Both the position numbers and the translations under genes were made by a program. Under the pieces are notes generated by a model. The model saw only the letters and a program-made list of their open reading frames with translations. It had not been told where the DNA came from and searched no databases. DNA of 60,000 bases. Origin: Polytrichum commune (Eukaryota > Streptophyta > Polytrichopsida > Polytrichales > Polytrichaceae). Of the stretch, positions 33,867 through 46,126 are shown piece by piece. Each line of letters starts with the position of its first letter. Position 1 is the stretch's first letter. Location: NCBI GenBank assembly GCA_950295325.1, contig OX485809.1, positions 10,356,001-10,416,000 of the forward strand, written 5' to 3'.

Positions 33867-35821
33867 ACGATGATGCAATAAACGAGTCGTGCACTTGAGC
33901 TGAAAATTACCAGTTGACATCCGCGACCTCAAAAAATGATGTTTTGCATGCTTTGTAGACAACATGCGTATGTCCTCAAAAGCGATGGAGGTAGATTCAA
34001 GGACTTTGAAACTCACTCTTATGTGTGTATTTTGGATTGAGGTTTTTGTGTTGGGTATGCATAGATTGACATGAACGTCTTAAACTTTCAAGTCAAATTT
34101 GTATCAAAATATGATGTTTGGAATGCTTGTTCTAAAAAATGTTTTAGTGTCAAGCCATTTCTTGCAACTAGAGATACGTAGAAATGAGAGACTTTGTTTA
34201 CTTATATGTGTTCTAGATCAACCAAAGTTTAATCATAAAAATTCATGTTCGTTGATGACATACTAAACTTGTGTGCATGAAAACTTCACGTCACATCATC
34301 GGTGGTTTCAATGGGAACTAGTATACAGTAAGTACCGCTACAAAACACACCTGCAAGCATATAATCAATCTGGTGTGATTGTGGATTGTAGTTAGAAAAT
34401 AGTCATTGATATGAGAATTGTGCATAGAGTCTATACTGTAGTTTGAGTTTTCTAGAACTCACATCTAGCCTCGTGAAAAGAAAGAATGTCGGTTGCGGTT
34501 TGGTGTTTAAGGTTTAGGTGTTCAAGGTTTAAGAAACCCAGAATCAAGAACTTGGAGCCCATACTTGAATGCTAAATGAAAACCAACAGTGCATTGATGA
34601 TCACCTATACATTGATGATCTCTAGATACATTCACACGAGTTTGTAATCGAGGCACAGTGAATTAGAAAAACTAATGAACTATGACAATCTGTATATACA
34701 ATATGAGGTCCTAAGAACTGTGAAACTGCATACTTTAGAGTGAGCTTTTTAGTTTCGAGTATACCCAAATCAACCTGCCAAATGTCCAGTGCTTCAGGTC
34801 TCATCTTTATCAAGGCAGTGATGCTTCGTATTGGCTTTTGTGAAGATGCATTGAGCCATGTTCTGCAGACATATTATTTGTGAGAATCGGAAAAGCTTTT
34901 AAGAAACTGGAATCAAGCAGAGTGGAATCAAAGGTCGTGTATGAAGAATGCATTCCTCAATTCTATGTATCAATTTAACACCCCAGTGATCGTGTTTGCT
35001 GTTACTTCTTTGAAAGAAAATCCGAGCCATCTGCTGCAAAAACATATGTGTAGGAGTTTATTCTTTTTTTACTCTCTTTTTAATAGATAAAAACAGGTAG
35101 TTTCTCCAAGAGCAAGAATGAGTAGCTTTGGGATCGAAGGTTTAGGTAATGAAATTCTGGGTTTAACCCCTACACGCTCAAGCATTCACATTCCATTTTT
35201 GGGCATTTCCAGCACCAGTGCTGAAAATTTCTGTTACGTAGCCAAATAAAGTCTATTTTCTTGAAATCCAACCATATGAATGTGAACTAGATTATCATCT
35301 ATTTTTCCAATGAAAGTTTGAAGTCAATCGGACTACATTTGCTAGGTCATATTGACACATGAACACAACCTTCATCAAAGGGCAATTAAAGAAAATTTTG
35401 AAATGTTTTGTTTCATGACCATTTCGATCATGTCACAAATATTAGAAAGTCGGCAGCTGTCCCATATTATGTTATGTGAATGACAAATGAGCTACTCCCA
35501 AAAATTTGGATTTTTGGAGCAAATTTAGATGAAGTCCATCTCCTTCAAAGTTGGAGTGTCGCATGAGATCATTTTTGAGAGATTTACCTTCTTCTTTTTC
35601 AGCAAGCAACATGTGCACTGATGTTTTTTTCCAAATCAATCCGGTCAAGTCGTGCACAACCTTCACCTTGTCTTAAGAATGACCAAACCCACTCAAATTG
35701 GGCATCTTATATGAAAGATATTGGCTCCTACATATGGGCTTATTGAATATGGAGATAGAATGAGTCGTCAAGACCTCACACGTTTGTGTTCATTGAATAT
35801 TTAGAGTACACTACTACATTA
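33867..35821. other. Non-coding stretch
   Basis: I find no gene or repeat that I can support. Confidence 0.5.
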
Positions 35822-36342
35822 GAGGCGCCCATCCCCAATCAAGACCCCATCAGAAACCTATACGTTGCCATAATATCAATAAGGTTAGGACTGATTTTGG
35901 TAATTTCTTTTCATGGGTGGTTAAAATGAGGTTCCACATTTCACTATTTCTAAGGGTTAGTTTCCATGTGGACCACTAGTCCACTAGAATGTGGTGGGCG
36001 AAGCAGCCTACGTGGAAACTTACCCTAGGTCACCCACTTCGGTTATGGTATCATCAAGGAATCGATAGTGCCATGACACATGGCCCCAGTTTTGAGTGCT
36101 AAAGTGAGGAATTCGTCTCAAAATGAATGAGTGATTATGGCAAACTCTAAACATTGGTAATGTGTTCAAACCAACTTTTGGCTTCAACAATTCACAATAA
36201 TTTCAATTTAAGGAATAAAATTACCCAAAAATTTGCATTCCTCCTAATTTCTATCTCTTACACAGGAAAAAAAAACTTGGATTGCCTTGTGCTTCTCCAA
36301 ATTTGGAGCAGAATCTCTTAAGTGATCAATTATGGGCGCCTC
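35822..36342. mobile_element. Possible MITE with TA target duplication, 521 bp
   Basis: GAGGCGCCCAT at the left faces ATGGGCGCCTC at the right. TA flanks both ends (35,820-35,821 and 36,343-36,344). The inverted repeat is only 11 bp and no second copy is in the window, so support is moderate. Confidence 0.45.
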
Positions 36343-36607
36343 TACTCTATATCATCAACGAACAACTCTTAAAAAAGAGTCACACTGCCACACATGTTGT
36401 CTTCCAGTGAATATTCCCTTGTTCATATGAAGTTTCAAACAAATGGGTGTCCAAACTTTCAAATAGTAATTCGAGGCATATATTACATCCAATCTAGTAC
36501 ACATATGTAAAAAGTTCCAACTAAATCAAGTATCATTGAAGGAATAATGAAAGATTAAAATCAAAGTATACATTGGTACAGTTTTGTGAGTGTTCTAAGT
36601 AAGCTAC

Positions 36608-37773
36608 CTAATACTTTATCCATTTCCTTTTTGAAGCTACTACAACTTCCATCCTTTTGGGCATGCTTTCTACAAGTCTCCTGCAAGCATGTGTAGTAAT
36701 AGAAGAAAAAACTCGAACTACACAATCCCATAATTCAATAATTCCTTTTGGAGGTGAATCATATTGATTCAATCTCCTTTTGAGGATTGCCCATAGATGT
36801 TCTATTGGATTTAAATCAGGGGATTGGATTGGCCATGTTAGAAGACTAAAACTTTGCCTTGAGAACCATTCTTGCATCATCTTTGTGGTGTGAATAGAAG
36901 CATTATCTTGTTGGAAAGTTACTTTTGTTGCATCTAATTTATATTTTCTAATTGTCCATCTATTAGAGTTATCCTTTAACTCAAATGAGTTTGGTAGGGA
37001 GTTTCTTACAAAACCTTCCATGTTTGGCAAGCTTGAGGTGCATGCGTCGGAGGTCGTGTGGAGGTTTGAACCAATAACATTCTATATCGGTTCATTGAGG
37101 GTCAAACTCATTTTAGCAACGCATGCGGTGCTAAAATGAGTTTGACCCTCAATTCCTTGATATAGAATGTTATTGGTTCAAACCTCCACACGACCTCCGA
37201 CGCATGCACCTCAAGCTTGCCAAACATGGAAGGTTTTGTAAGAAACTCCCTACCAAACTCATTTGAGTTAAAGGATAACTCTATTGTTTGCTCCAAAATT
37301 TGACGGTATCCATGTTGATTGAGGCGACCTTCAATTTTGTACACCAATCCTGGCCCATGACTAGTCATACTGCCCCAAATCATGATCCCATCACCACCAT
37401 GCTTTACTGTCTCTATAACAGTGCGAGTTGACAACTCATGTGGATCACGACTCCAACACCAAGAGATTCCATCAGAACAAAATCAATTGATTTTAGACTC
37501 ATCAAAGAAAATGAGACAACTCCAATCATCTATAGTCCAATCTAAATGGGCTTTTGCAAAGTCTAAACGTGCTTTGACATTCTTGATTAATAGACGTGGT
37601 TTTTTTTGCTTCACTTGTGATTGTAAACCACCTCTATGCAAAGCACGTCTCACTGTTTCAACACACACTTGTATCCCGAATGCCTCTTGCACATTTTTTG
37701 TAGTCTCTACACCAGTATTAAACTTCCCTCTAGTCATATCCAACACACAAGACCGTTCCATTGCAGGATTCAA
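36608..37773 (-). pseudogene. Tc1-type (DD34E) transposase, broken by a stop and an inverted duplication
   Basis: Three pieces read on the minus strand. 37773-37483 has GKFNTGVETTKNVQ and helix-turn-helix-like ETVRRALHRGG, ending with the first catalytic Asp in CLIFFDESKIN. 37434-37290 continues in the same frame after a TGA at 37,483-37,485 (HGGDGIMIWGSM, GRLNQHGYRQIL). 37030-36608 has FQQDNASIHTTK (second Asp) and SPDLNPIEHLWAILKRRL (Glu 34 residues later), then the usual C-terminal helix. Between the second and third pieces the frame runs into an inverted duplication (36,964-37,283). The N-terminal DNA-binding part upstream of 37,773 is degraded. Confidence 0.88.
36964..37283. repeat. 155-bp-arm hairpin (inverted duplication) inside the Tc1 transposase
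   Basis: The arm 36,964-37,118 is the near-perfect reverse complement of 37,129-37,283, with a 10-base loop (ACGCATGCGG). Only about four mismatches are seen, next to the centre. The outer third of each arm is transposase coding sequence (the FVRNSLPNSFELKDNS part). The inner part is not recognisable transposase. A transcript would fold into a long double-stranded stem. Confidence 0.92.
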
Positions 37774-38146
37774 TTTTCTTGGTCTACCTCCATGTGATAA
37801 TTTCTACAGTAGAAATAAATTTCTTTCAAAGCATGTGTACAATTCCAACACCTACATGCAAACTCCTTGACACTTCTCTAACACCAACCCTTCTCTACAA
37901 CATGGAAATGGCATATGATTTCTTTTGAGAAGATAATGGACAAACCATCTTTTCTACTTGGGAGCAGTGACTTCAAAGTACAAAGAAAATCAAAAGAGAT
38001 GGTGTCTACACACAACTTGCAGCAAGAGTTTAAGTCTACTCAATATTGCACAACTCTACATGGCAAGAGTACAAGTCTAATAAATCTGCACAACTCTACA
38101 ATAAAACATGTTTTTGTACACAACGCACTCACAAAATTGTTCCATT

Positions 38147-38554
38147 GATTTATCTAGCTTTGAGCTTATGATAATCGTGCATGTGTGTTTTTGCATGACA
38201 TTGCTTCTGACATGTGGCCTCTAAACTTGCATTAGAAGTTAATTGGAACTTACACAGGGACATTTGTTTTTGCCTAGTGCCATCTAAATTTAATCGAAGG
38301 TAGATTTTTCCAACACTGGAACAGTTTTGTGAGGTATTGTATGTGACTAGGCAACTTGTCTCTTGCTCCATCTGTTTGCAAGTTTTGACACAATAGACAT
38401 CGAACAACACCATGGTATACATACTAGTGCCCACTACTCTTTAACCAAGTGCTACACCTATACCTTGAGGAAGCCAAATATAATGGCTAGAATACTAGAA
38501 TACTACTTGATAAAACACTATGGTATGCAAATATCAACCTATTTAAGTTGCCCC
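38147..38554. other. Short non-coding spacer
   Basis: Only the stray Tc1-terminus-like TGGAACAGTTTTGTGAG near 38,314 is notable. Confidence 0.5.
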
Positions 38555-38997
38555 CACGGGTAGATCACTTAGTGCATTTTAAAAATGACGTGCGGCATAA
38601 TATAGAGAGGATTAAAATCATTTGAAATAAAAATTATAAAGGAATTCCAAATAATGAAGGGGCCATTATTTTTTTGTAAAATTAATATAGGGGCTGAAGA
38701 TAAGGATCCTAGAAGGTATGTTTAGTATGGTATGTAAATGGGTTTAGGACTCACGGGGATGGATGATAATTGGGAACTGTGTCTGTCCAAAATTACTTAA
38801 AAAGAATATAGAGTACAAAAAATTACAGTGACTTGGACAATATAAGTAATGGAAGGGTGCAAACAAATGGGTCATCTTTAAAATTTAAGTAATTATAGGG
38901 AGGCTTTAATTCAACCCTTGAAGGTAAATAGCCCCAAAACAAAAAAAACCCCAGCCGCACGTGGTGCACAAAAATGCCTTAGAGTGATCTACCCATG
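38555..38997 (+). mobile_element. hAT-type MITE, copy 1 (443 bp)
   Basis: The ends are CACGGGTAGATCACT and, reversed, CATGGGTAGATCACT. A perfect 8-bp target duplication GTTGCCCC flanks it (38,547-38,554 and 38,998-39,005), as hAT transposases make. It has no coding capacity. A reverse-complement relative lies at 45,564-46,126. Confidence 0.9.
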
Positions 38998-40258
38998 GTT
39001 GCCCCTCATGTAAAGGCTGCAGCTTTGAAAGCCAAACTCAACTTCACTCACTTGTCACAACGTGCAATCCTACAGAAAGACTACTCATACCAATTTTCAC
39101 AGAAGCTGCAAAGCTCTGCCACTCTTACTCTTTTGCAACACACAATGCCCCTCATAGACAACGTTTTTCCCACAATATATGATTCAAGGACTCTAATAAC
39201 AACGTAATTAATAATTGAATAAATAAATGTTGCTCTTCCTCTACAAAATACATAGCTAATAATGTTCTTCTTGTGGTTACCTTATACATCACCTTCATAC
39301 TTTTCAAGAGTCTTTGAACTTTACTTGGTGGATTTGCATGCGATGAGCTTCTCACTAAACTTCCACAATGTGCTCTCAAGTTACCACTCATTACAGTCTT
39401 GAGAATATTGGCCAGAAACTTCATTCAGGGTGGAACTTGTTGCAACATAACACGATGTGCCTACACCCTGTAGGAGGAAAGATGCACATTGCACATGATA
39501 TCTTTTTGGAGTACATTTTGTGGAAAATATGGAGAAACTACATAAATTACCAAAATCAATATGGATTGTTGCCTGGAGTTACGCGGTGTTATCACCTTTT
39601 ACTCTAAAATGAAATTTTAAATTGAGGAAATTCTCTTAGGTAGGATGCCCATGATAGAACATAAGAGAACTTTCTTGGGTTAAAAATGGCATTTATAGAA
39701 AAGAAAAAATGTTAGCCCTTTGTGACTCCAAAATAGTGTTCCCAATTATCGGTTCACACAATGAAGTGCAACCACTAAGGTTGTTGTACAGTTAAAAGCT
39801 TCATGTTGAAACCCTCAACTCCTAATGCATGTCACCTCACCAAGGATTTTCAACACATAAGGGTCTTTACCTGTGGTATTGACATTGCACATGGTGCAGC
39901 AATGATGAAAAATACTCCTAAACAACAATTGAGGTTTTCATCGGAAAAATAATCCGTGTCCACAATTTCAATGCAAGACACTTTGCATGAAAGCTTTAGT
40001 TGGAATGTCGGAGTTGTTAAATTCTATCACAATAAGTTGTTAAGTTTGTAACCACTATTTTAAGTTGATAAGAAACTTGTTGATGTTCTTGATCAAGACA
40101 TGACCAATTTTTTCCCAGTCAAGTGTTTGTTTATTCAATCTTATTAATTGTATGCAAGAAGACTTCTGTTGAGGACAATGTCTTGGTCAATATTAATAAG
40201 CCATTTTTTTGGTTCCAGGTACCATGTTGTTGCATACATCGAAGCCACTGTTACCATA
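38998..40258. other. Non-coding stretch
   Basis: No gene or repeat recognised. Short frames only. Confidence 0.5.
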
Positions 40259-40646
40259 AGGTAGGGGTGGCAATTTCCGTGCGGGTCCTAAAGTCGACCC
40301 CTATGTCGGAAGCACCTTTTAAGGTGCTTTTACCTAGGTTTACAAAAAAACCTATCAAGGTGCTTCTACCGTTCACAACGCTGCCAGCGGTCGGTTTAAT
40401 GCTGCCAGTGGTCGGTTTTAGAAATCCACCATGTGGATATACCACGTACCCTATGTGCGAGTGTTGGTCACTCTACAAGGTTTCCTTTAAAAATTTGTAG
40501 GAAATCATAAACATGCCGGAATTTTTATTTTTTTTCATAGTTGCTCTTGCACCAGCTTTGCGGAGCGCTCAAAATTTATAAAAAAATAATTACAGCATCC
40601 CAACTAGGCACATCTGAAATTTGGACGGAAATAGCCACCCCTACCT
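40259..40646 (+). mobile_element. Tc1/Stowaway-like MITE, copy 1 (388 bp)
   Basis: The termini AGGTAGGGGTGGCAATTTCC and, at the right end, GGAAATAGCCACCCCTACCT are inverted repeats with one difference. TA flanks both sides (40,257-40,258 and 40,647-40,648). Internal short hairpins include AAGCACC...GGTGCTT. A reverse-oriented copy of identical length is at 47,038-47,425. Confidence 0.9.
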
Positions 40647-43286
40647 TATACCAAGATGATAAGGTTTGTGTTGCTTTCGGGCATCGTTTAAAGCTTAAAC
40701 ATTGATGCATAGGGTGTCAAGACTTTTATTGCAAATAACACATGATTTGATTATGACCCAGTGGTTCTTGTGTCCTAAATGTCCATGCACTTGCTCAAAT
40801 ACTCCATCATAGGGCCACTTTACACTATGGCCAAGGGCCGTGACTATGAAATTGTGAGGCCCCATCAAACTTACCTGAAGGCCGTCCCATGATAATTGAA
40901 ATTGCTTTTTTTGTGGTCACTGGCCTTCAAGTGCAGTGTTAAGGTATACGTGACTGGGCTCAACCAAATGCTATTTCGTTACTATCCTACTCATAAGAAC
41001 CCTTCTATGCATTCATTTATAATAATCAAGGGTTGTGAGATTCTAAAGTGGCATGGTCTCCCGGTTTTGTGTTAGAGCCACCTTTTTGAGGTGGGCTCAC
41101 CACAAAATCCGCTAGACCATGAAATTTTCCATTTGCATGCCATGTAGGACTCCATGCAGGTTTGTCATCCATTCGAACTTCCCTGTCCCTTAGGCCCTCA
41201 AGCTCTACTGATAGTGCCCCTTATTGGTACATAAAGTATGGATGTGTTGATTGAACAATTTTGATTTGTATAATGACACCTTTTGATGGAGGTGGATCAA
41301 TTAAGCAACATTCCCACAACATACATTCAGATAAACGGCTCCAACAAGGAGGCAGTGGCAGTTGCAGGTCTAGCGCTCAATCAGGAGGGCAGTTACACTA
41401 CTATGGTAGGTCTCATTATTTACCCTTTTTTAAATTGTGAAATGTGGCTAAGAGAGGGTGTGTCATATCTTTATATTTTTAGGGTTTGACACTCTATTTG
41501 GTACATTGTCTTTTGTTGAGGAGAAGAAGACAAAACAAAGTCAACTTCCAACAACAAGAAAACTCTCATACGACATTGATGATCAACTTACTACTAAGTA
41601 TGTACTTGCATCCAAGGGCACCCAAGTTGTGTACCAATAACATTGAGGTATTCAATGTTCTAGAAAGTTACTTGAAGATTGAGTTAATTTTAGATAGGTC
41701 CAATTCTAACACAATTAGCTAAAACTAGAGGTATGTGTCACTTAACTTACTCTACTTTGTGTGACCAGCCATATATTGAGATCATACTGGGAACTAGTGG
41801 AGACACCTAAGGTGTGGAGGATCCACAGGCAGCCCGGTTGCAGGAACTTGTGCAATATGTACATGCTCAGGTTAGTATTTGAAACAGATTAAACCCCTAA
41901 ATGCTTTTAGCATGTTCATACCAATTGTGTTTTAGTTACTTCGTGTGGGTTTCAAAAAAAATAACCTTGCAAGACAACAAGCTATCACTACCTTACCAAA
42001 AAGTCACATCACAATCTATATTCACGCTCTACAGTTTCAAAAAGCCATATGTATGAAAGGCCCAAATCTTTCTCCAAAATTGTTTAGGGGTCAACCACCA
42101 GGTGCTTAGCTTATTACAAAGAATCACAAACCTGGAAGTGAAGTATGTTTAGGGTCAGGGGTTTAATGGTTAAGAATTAATACTTTTTCCAGGTGATGAT
42201 TGCTTTGCTTGTTTAATGTTTGTGAGTCTTACTCTTATTTGGCACACCATGCAATATACTGTACGTTTAGGTCTGATTGGGCGAGTGTCTGCTTAAATTC
42301 AATTTCCTTGTCATCTATGAAGAGGTTCCAACCAATCACATGATGGCATGTGGCATATTTTGACCAGAAACAATCAATTTACGCTTAATCTGACCCTCAC
42401 ATAGGGTAGATCTGCTAATCCTTGTGACACCTTGGTTTATGCCTAATTATTGATTGAATTAGAGCTTGACTGAATTGGAGTTCTGTACATGTGGTGCAGC
42501 AACAAGGAAACGTTTTGAGCACATCCTTAACCTTTTTCTTAATGGATATGTGAAGACAGTTTCAAAATCAGTCGGCCGTAACAACAACCTTTTGCTAAGT
42601 GCCTGAACTTTTCTTTTTTGTTATAGCTGAATCAATGGTTGCTAAATTAGATAATTGATCATTCTCTATAGCTTTGACTGGGCAGAATAGAGTTGAATAG
42701 ACAGTAGTCTATTTCGAACATTCATGAAAGGTTTTCACATAGATTATAAAAGTCAATGAAAGAGTTGGTATTCCTCAAGTCATGTTGTGCAACATTAATT
42801 GTTCCATGCTGTCAGCAGACTTTGCTGACACATGTACGCAGAGTTGGCTTCAAAGTAGGAACCTTATGCAGTATTGGCATGTTTACATATATTTAAGATG
42901 TAGAAGATCAAGCACGAAGGATAATATAATGCAATTTTTTGGTTGCTTCATAGATGTTTATTCATTGTTTGCTTGCTGATAAGGATGTCATTAAGTGTTG
43001 GGTGCTTGATTAGATTCTCATTAATTATGTGATGGCCACAAGATAGTTAAATAATTGTTAAGCGGTAACCTAGGCTCTGACAAACGGAGGGATGACGGTT
43101 GATAAGGTTTTCGTTAGGTTTTCATTGGATGATATTCGTTTAATTTGGATGATCAAAGGTTGTATATATGGAGGTGGTTTGCATAGTTGCAGTACCACCT
43201 TCACATTTTCTGATCTTGTGTACACTGCATTTTAGTTTCTTGTTTTTTTGTTTTCTGTTGTAAGTGTTTTTTTCCTGTCCGTAGTC
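40647..43286. other. Non-coding stretch
   Basis: No supported gene. The segment at about 41,940-42,065 resembles 53,728-53,850 (shared ACAACAAGC, TATCACTACCT and GTATG...GGCC blocks), suggesting an old dispersed repeat. Short frames at 41,283-41,722 are not recognisable. Confidence 0.45.
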
Positions 43287-45003
43287 ATGGCCACTACTAG
43301 CACCAGCAAACATTCCAAGCCTGTCATATGTGTCACTGACATAGATGAGAATTCTAGAGATGTTTGGTTTGAAGGCAAGATTCTAAATAGATATGGTACT
43401 TTTGATTACATCCGTTTAGGAAATGCAAAGAGAGGGTCCGGTTCAAGTCCCTTTCCTTAAATTTTCATTGTGATCTTATAGATCGGGAGTGTTTGATCAC
43501 AATCACGATGACAATAGCTAGTGATGTAATACATTATTACGAGAATAAGATTCGTGCCAGAGCATATGTGAGGATAGAAAGTTTTAGAGTCAAACGTAAA
43601 TATGTAGGTGGATTTCAAAATGATGATATGCCTCTTGCAATCCTAGTATTACAAAATACACATGTTGTGATTTTACTTCCGTTTGTATCCGAATTGCTTC
43701 CAATCTTTTATACAGAGACTTGTATAAGAGATTTCAAGAAAAGATCTCACGAAAGTTTTCCAATGACTACGTTCAGTGTAATAGTTGTTGGTATGAGAGG
43801 TCACTACAGAAGTGCGAATAACGAAGATTTATGTCAACTGATTGTTGCAGATGGTATTGCTCAAGAAGATCACGATACTGTGGAATTTTTACAAGTTATT
43901 CATGATGAATATACCAAAATCAAAGATGCCTTTGAAAGTGGTGAGAATGTCTTGGTGGTGTTTAAAAACATTACCACTACATCCAAGTACGATCGATTTT
44001 TTAAGACGGATGCATTCATCATTGTTACTCCAGTGATAGATGAAGAGGAACGGAAGAGATTATTCGATATTTACTCAAGAATCCACAATTGTATTCAAGC
44101 AGATTACAGAGAGGTAAATAAGTTATATTTTTATGTATATATTGTTGTATATACTATACATATAATGTATTTTGTATGTATTGCAATCTGTATGTACTTT
44201 TATATTGTATTATATATGAACTTTTGTATGTATTTTTTGTATTGAATTATGTATGTACTTTTGTATGTATTATATGTATATATACACTAATATATGCTCT
44301 ATATGTATGTATTGATACTAGTATATAATCTGAATGTATTATATTTATATTAATATTATATATTAATGAATCAACTATATGTATTCATAATTGCATACTA
44401 ATGTATAGATTGTCTATATTGCAAATTGAAGGTCATCTATCCGTTCTAAATCCTACAATTCCACCATTCAAACGTATCTGTGCCATTTGTAGAGTGGAGA
44501 ATATAGTTTTAGTATCCACTGGGATATACTATTGTAAAAAATGTGAATGCAATGAGGTAGTAGAAAACCTACCGTTTATTAAATGTAAAATTCTTGCATT
44601 AAATGCTCAAGATGTCCAAGTGTCTGTAGAAGGTGAATGGCTATCTGCTTTGTTTCATATGCCAGCGAAAGAATTTTTGAAAATATGAAGGAAAGATCAA
44701 ATTAAATTTCTCTCTCATCTTCGACTTCACGGCAAATTCAGCCTTACTCCCACATCTTACTTAGCTGGATATGAAGAGTATCACTTTGATGAGCAAGGTG
44801 ATATGAGAGAAAATGCTACATTGAATTTCATTGTAAATTTTAAATTTCAATCTAATCCAGTAATGTCTACTCCAATTTTTGAAACTTCTGTTCCATCTTC
44901 AAATTTAGAGTTGAAAAATATTCCATCTGCTGAGCATAGTCGTGAAGGTGTCAAACCAAAGCTAAGTGACAAGCTGGATAATGTCAAAAAATCAAAAAAA
45001 TAA
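43287..45003 (+). pseudogene. Replication protein A 70-kDa (RPA1)-like gene, broken
   Basis: The first part (start ATGGCCACTACTAGC) has an OB-fold beginning (DVWFEGKILNRYGTFDYIRL, GNAKRGSGSS). After a frameshift near 43,450-43,490 the fold continues (ITITMTIASDVIHYYENKIR, ESFRVKRKY), followed by a second OB-fold (FSVIVVGMRGHY). An intron begins at the GAG|GTAAAT donor (44,113) and is very AT-rich. The next exon has the RPA70 C-terminal zinc ribbon (RICAICRVEN, YYCKKCECN). A TGA at 44,686-44,688 interrupts it, and the same frame runs on to 45,003 with a Lys-rich end. RPA70 binds single-stranded DNA. Relatives also ride on Helitrons, but no Rep/helicase or Helitron ends are seen. It is shorter than a full RPA70. 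Confidence 0.65.
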
Positions 45004-45563
45004 AATACTTGTATTTATTGAATATAAATAAATAAATAAATAATATATTATTGTATATTCATTCTACCTTATTGTATTTTATTGTATTTTATTGTACACT
45101 AACATATATACAATATATAATATTTTATAAATTTATTATTGTGATATTGTCTATAAATGTAAAATTTTGAATTTATTCTATAAATTTAATATTCTGATAT
45201 AGTCCATAAATTTAATATTGTAATATAGTCTATCAATTTAATATTCTCATTTTATTCTATAAATTTAATATTCTGATATATTCTATAAATTTACTATTCA
45301 AATATAGTCTATAAATCTTATATTTTGATACCCTTTCTACACTCACATCAATTCATACGTGATATAAAAAGTCCACCCCAGGGGTGTCGATCTCCTTTAA
45401 ACATTTCCTAAACCCGGCCTAGTAACTGAATTTACTCCATTTTTTTTTCTTAAAATGCCAAAAAAATAAATAAACATGCACATCTAAACCCTAAACAGAG
45501 GAGATCCTTGTGTTCAAATGATTGGGAAATGGTTGGGCACAACATGATGAGTGCTAACTTCGC
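45004..45563. repeat. AT-rich tandem repeat (unit about 28-30 bp)
   Basis: Between about 45,120 and 45,330 a unit like CTATAAATTTAATATTCTGA recurs six or more times with changes. TAAA repeats and TATTTTATTG repeats precede it. Nothing else is seen. Confidence 0.7.
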
Positions 45564-46126
45564 CATGGGTAGATCACTCTAAGGCATTTTTGTGCACCAC
45601 GTGCGGCTGGGGGTTTTTTTTGTTTTGGGGTTATTTACCTTCAAGGGCTGAATTAAAGCCTCCCTGTAATTAGTTAAATTTCAAAAATGGCCCATTTGTT
45701 TGCACCCTTCCATTACTTATATTGTCCAAGTCACTGCAATTTTTTGTACTTTATATTCCTTTTAAGTAATAAAAGCTAATCTACTTCCTAACGCAATTAA
45801 CGAGTGTTGAGGGAAAGCATGGAAACAAAGAAGGGTGCAAACAGTAATACCATTGCAAATAGAGTTATGAACAAAACACATAGGAGACCATAGCAAACAT
45901 ACTAAACATACCTTCTAGGATCCTTATCTTCAGCCCCTATATTAATTTTACAAAAAATAATGGCCCATGTTTTATGTCCATCTAACTTACTTATAATGGG
46001 ATTGTCTATATTTAATGGCCCCTTCATTATTTGGAATTCCTTTATAATTTTTATTTCAAATGATTTTAATCCTCTCTATATTATGCCGTGCGTCATTTTT
46101 AAAATGCACTAAGTGATCTACCCGTG
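45564..46126 (-). mobile_element. hAT-type MITE, copy 2 (563 bp), inverted
   Basis: Reverse complement of the 38,555 copy, with ends CATGGGTAGATCACT and AGTGATCTACCCGTG. A perfect 8-bp target duplication AACTTCGC flanks it (45,556-45,563 and 46,127-46,134). It is about 120 bp longer than copy 1, because internal segments (for example near 45,780-45,900) are missing from copy 1. Confidence 0.9.

Larger units (their letters stand above)
36571..38146 (-). mobile_element. Tc1/mariner-type transposon, about 1.6 kb, decayed
   Basis: The left end (CATTGGTACAGTTTTGTGAG) and the right end, reverse complemented (CAATGGAACAATTTTGTGAG), form imperfect terminal inverted repeats. A minus-strand Tc1-type transposase lies between them. 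A clear TA duplication is not preserved on the right. A stray direct copy of the terminus (TGGAACAGTTTTGTGAG) occurs near 38,314, perhaps a fragment of another copy. Confidence 0.75.

Noticed and set aside
43287-45003. Helitron
   Set aside because: There is no Rep/helicase sequence, and I could not place TC...CTRR ends with a 3' hairpin around the RPA-like gene.
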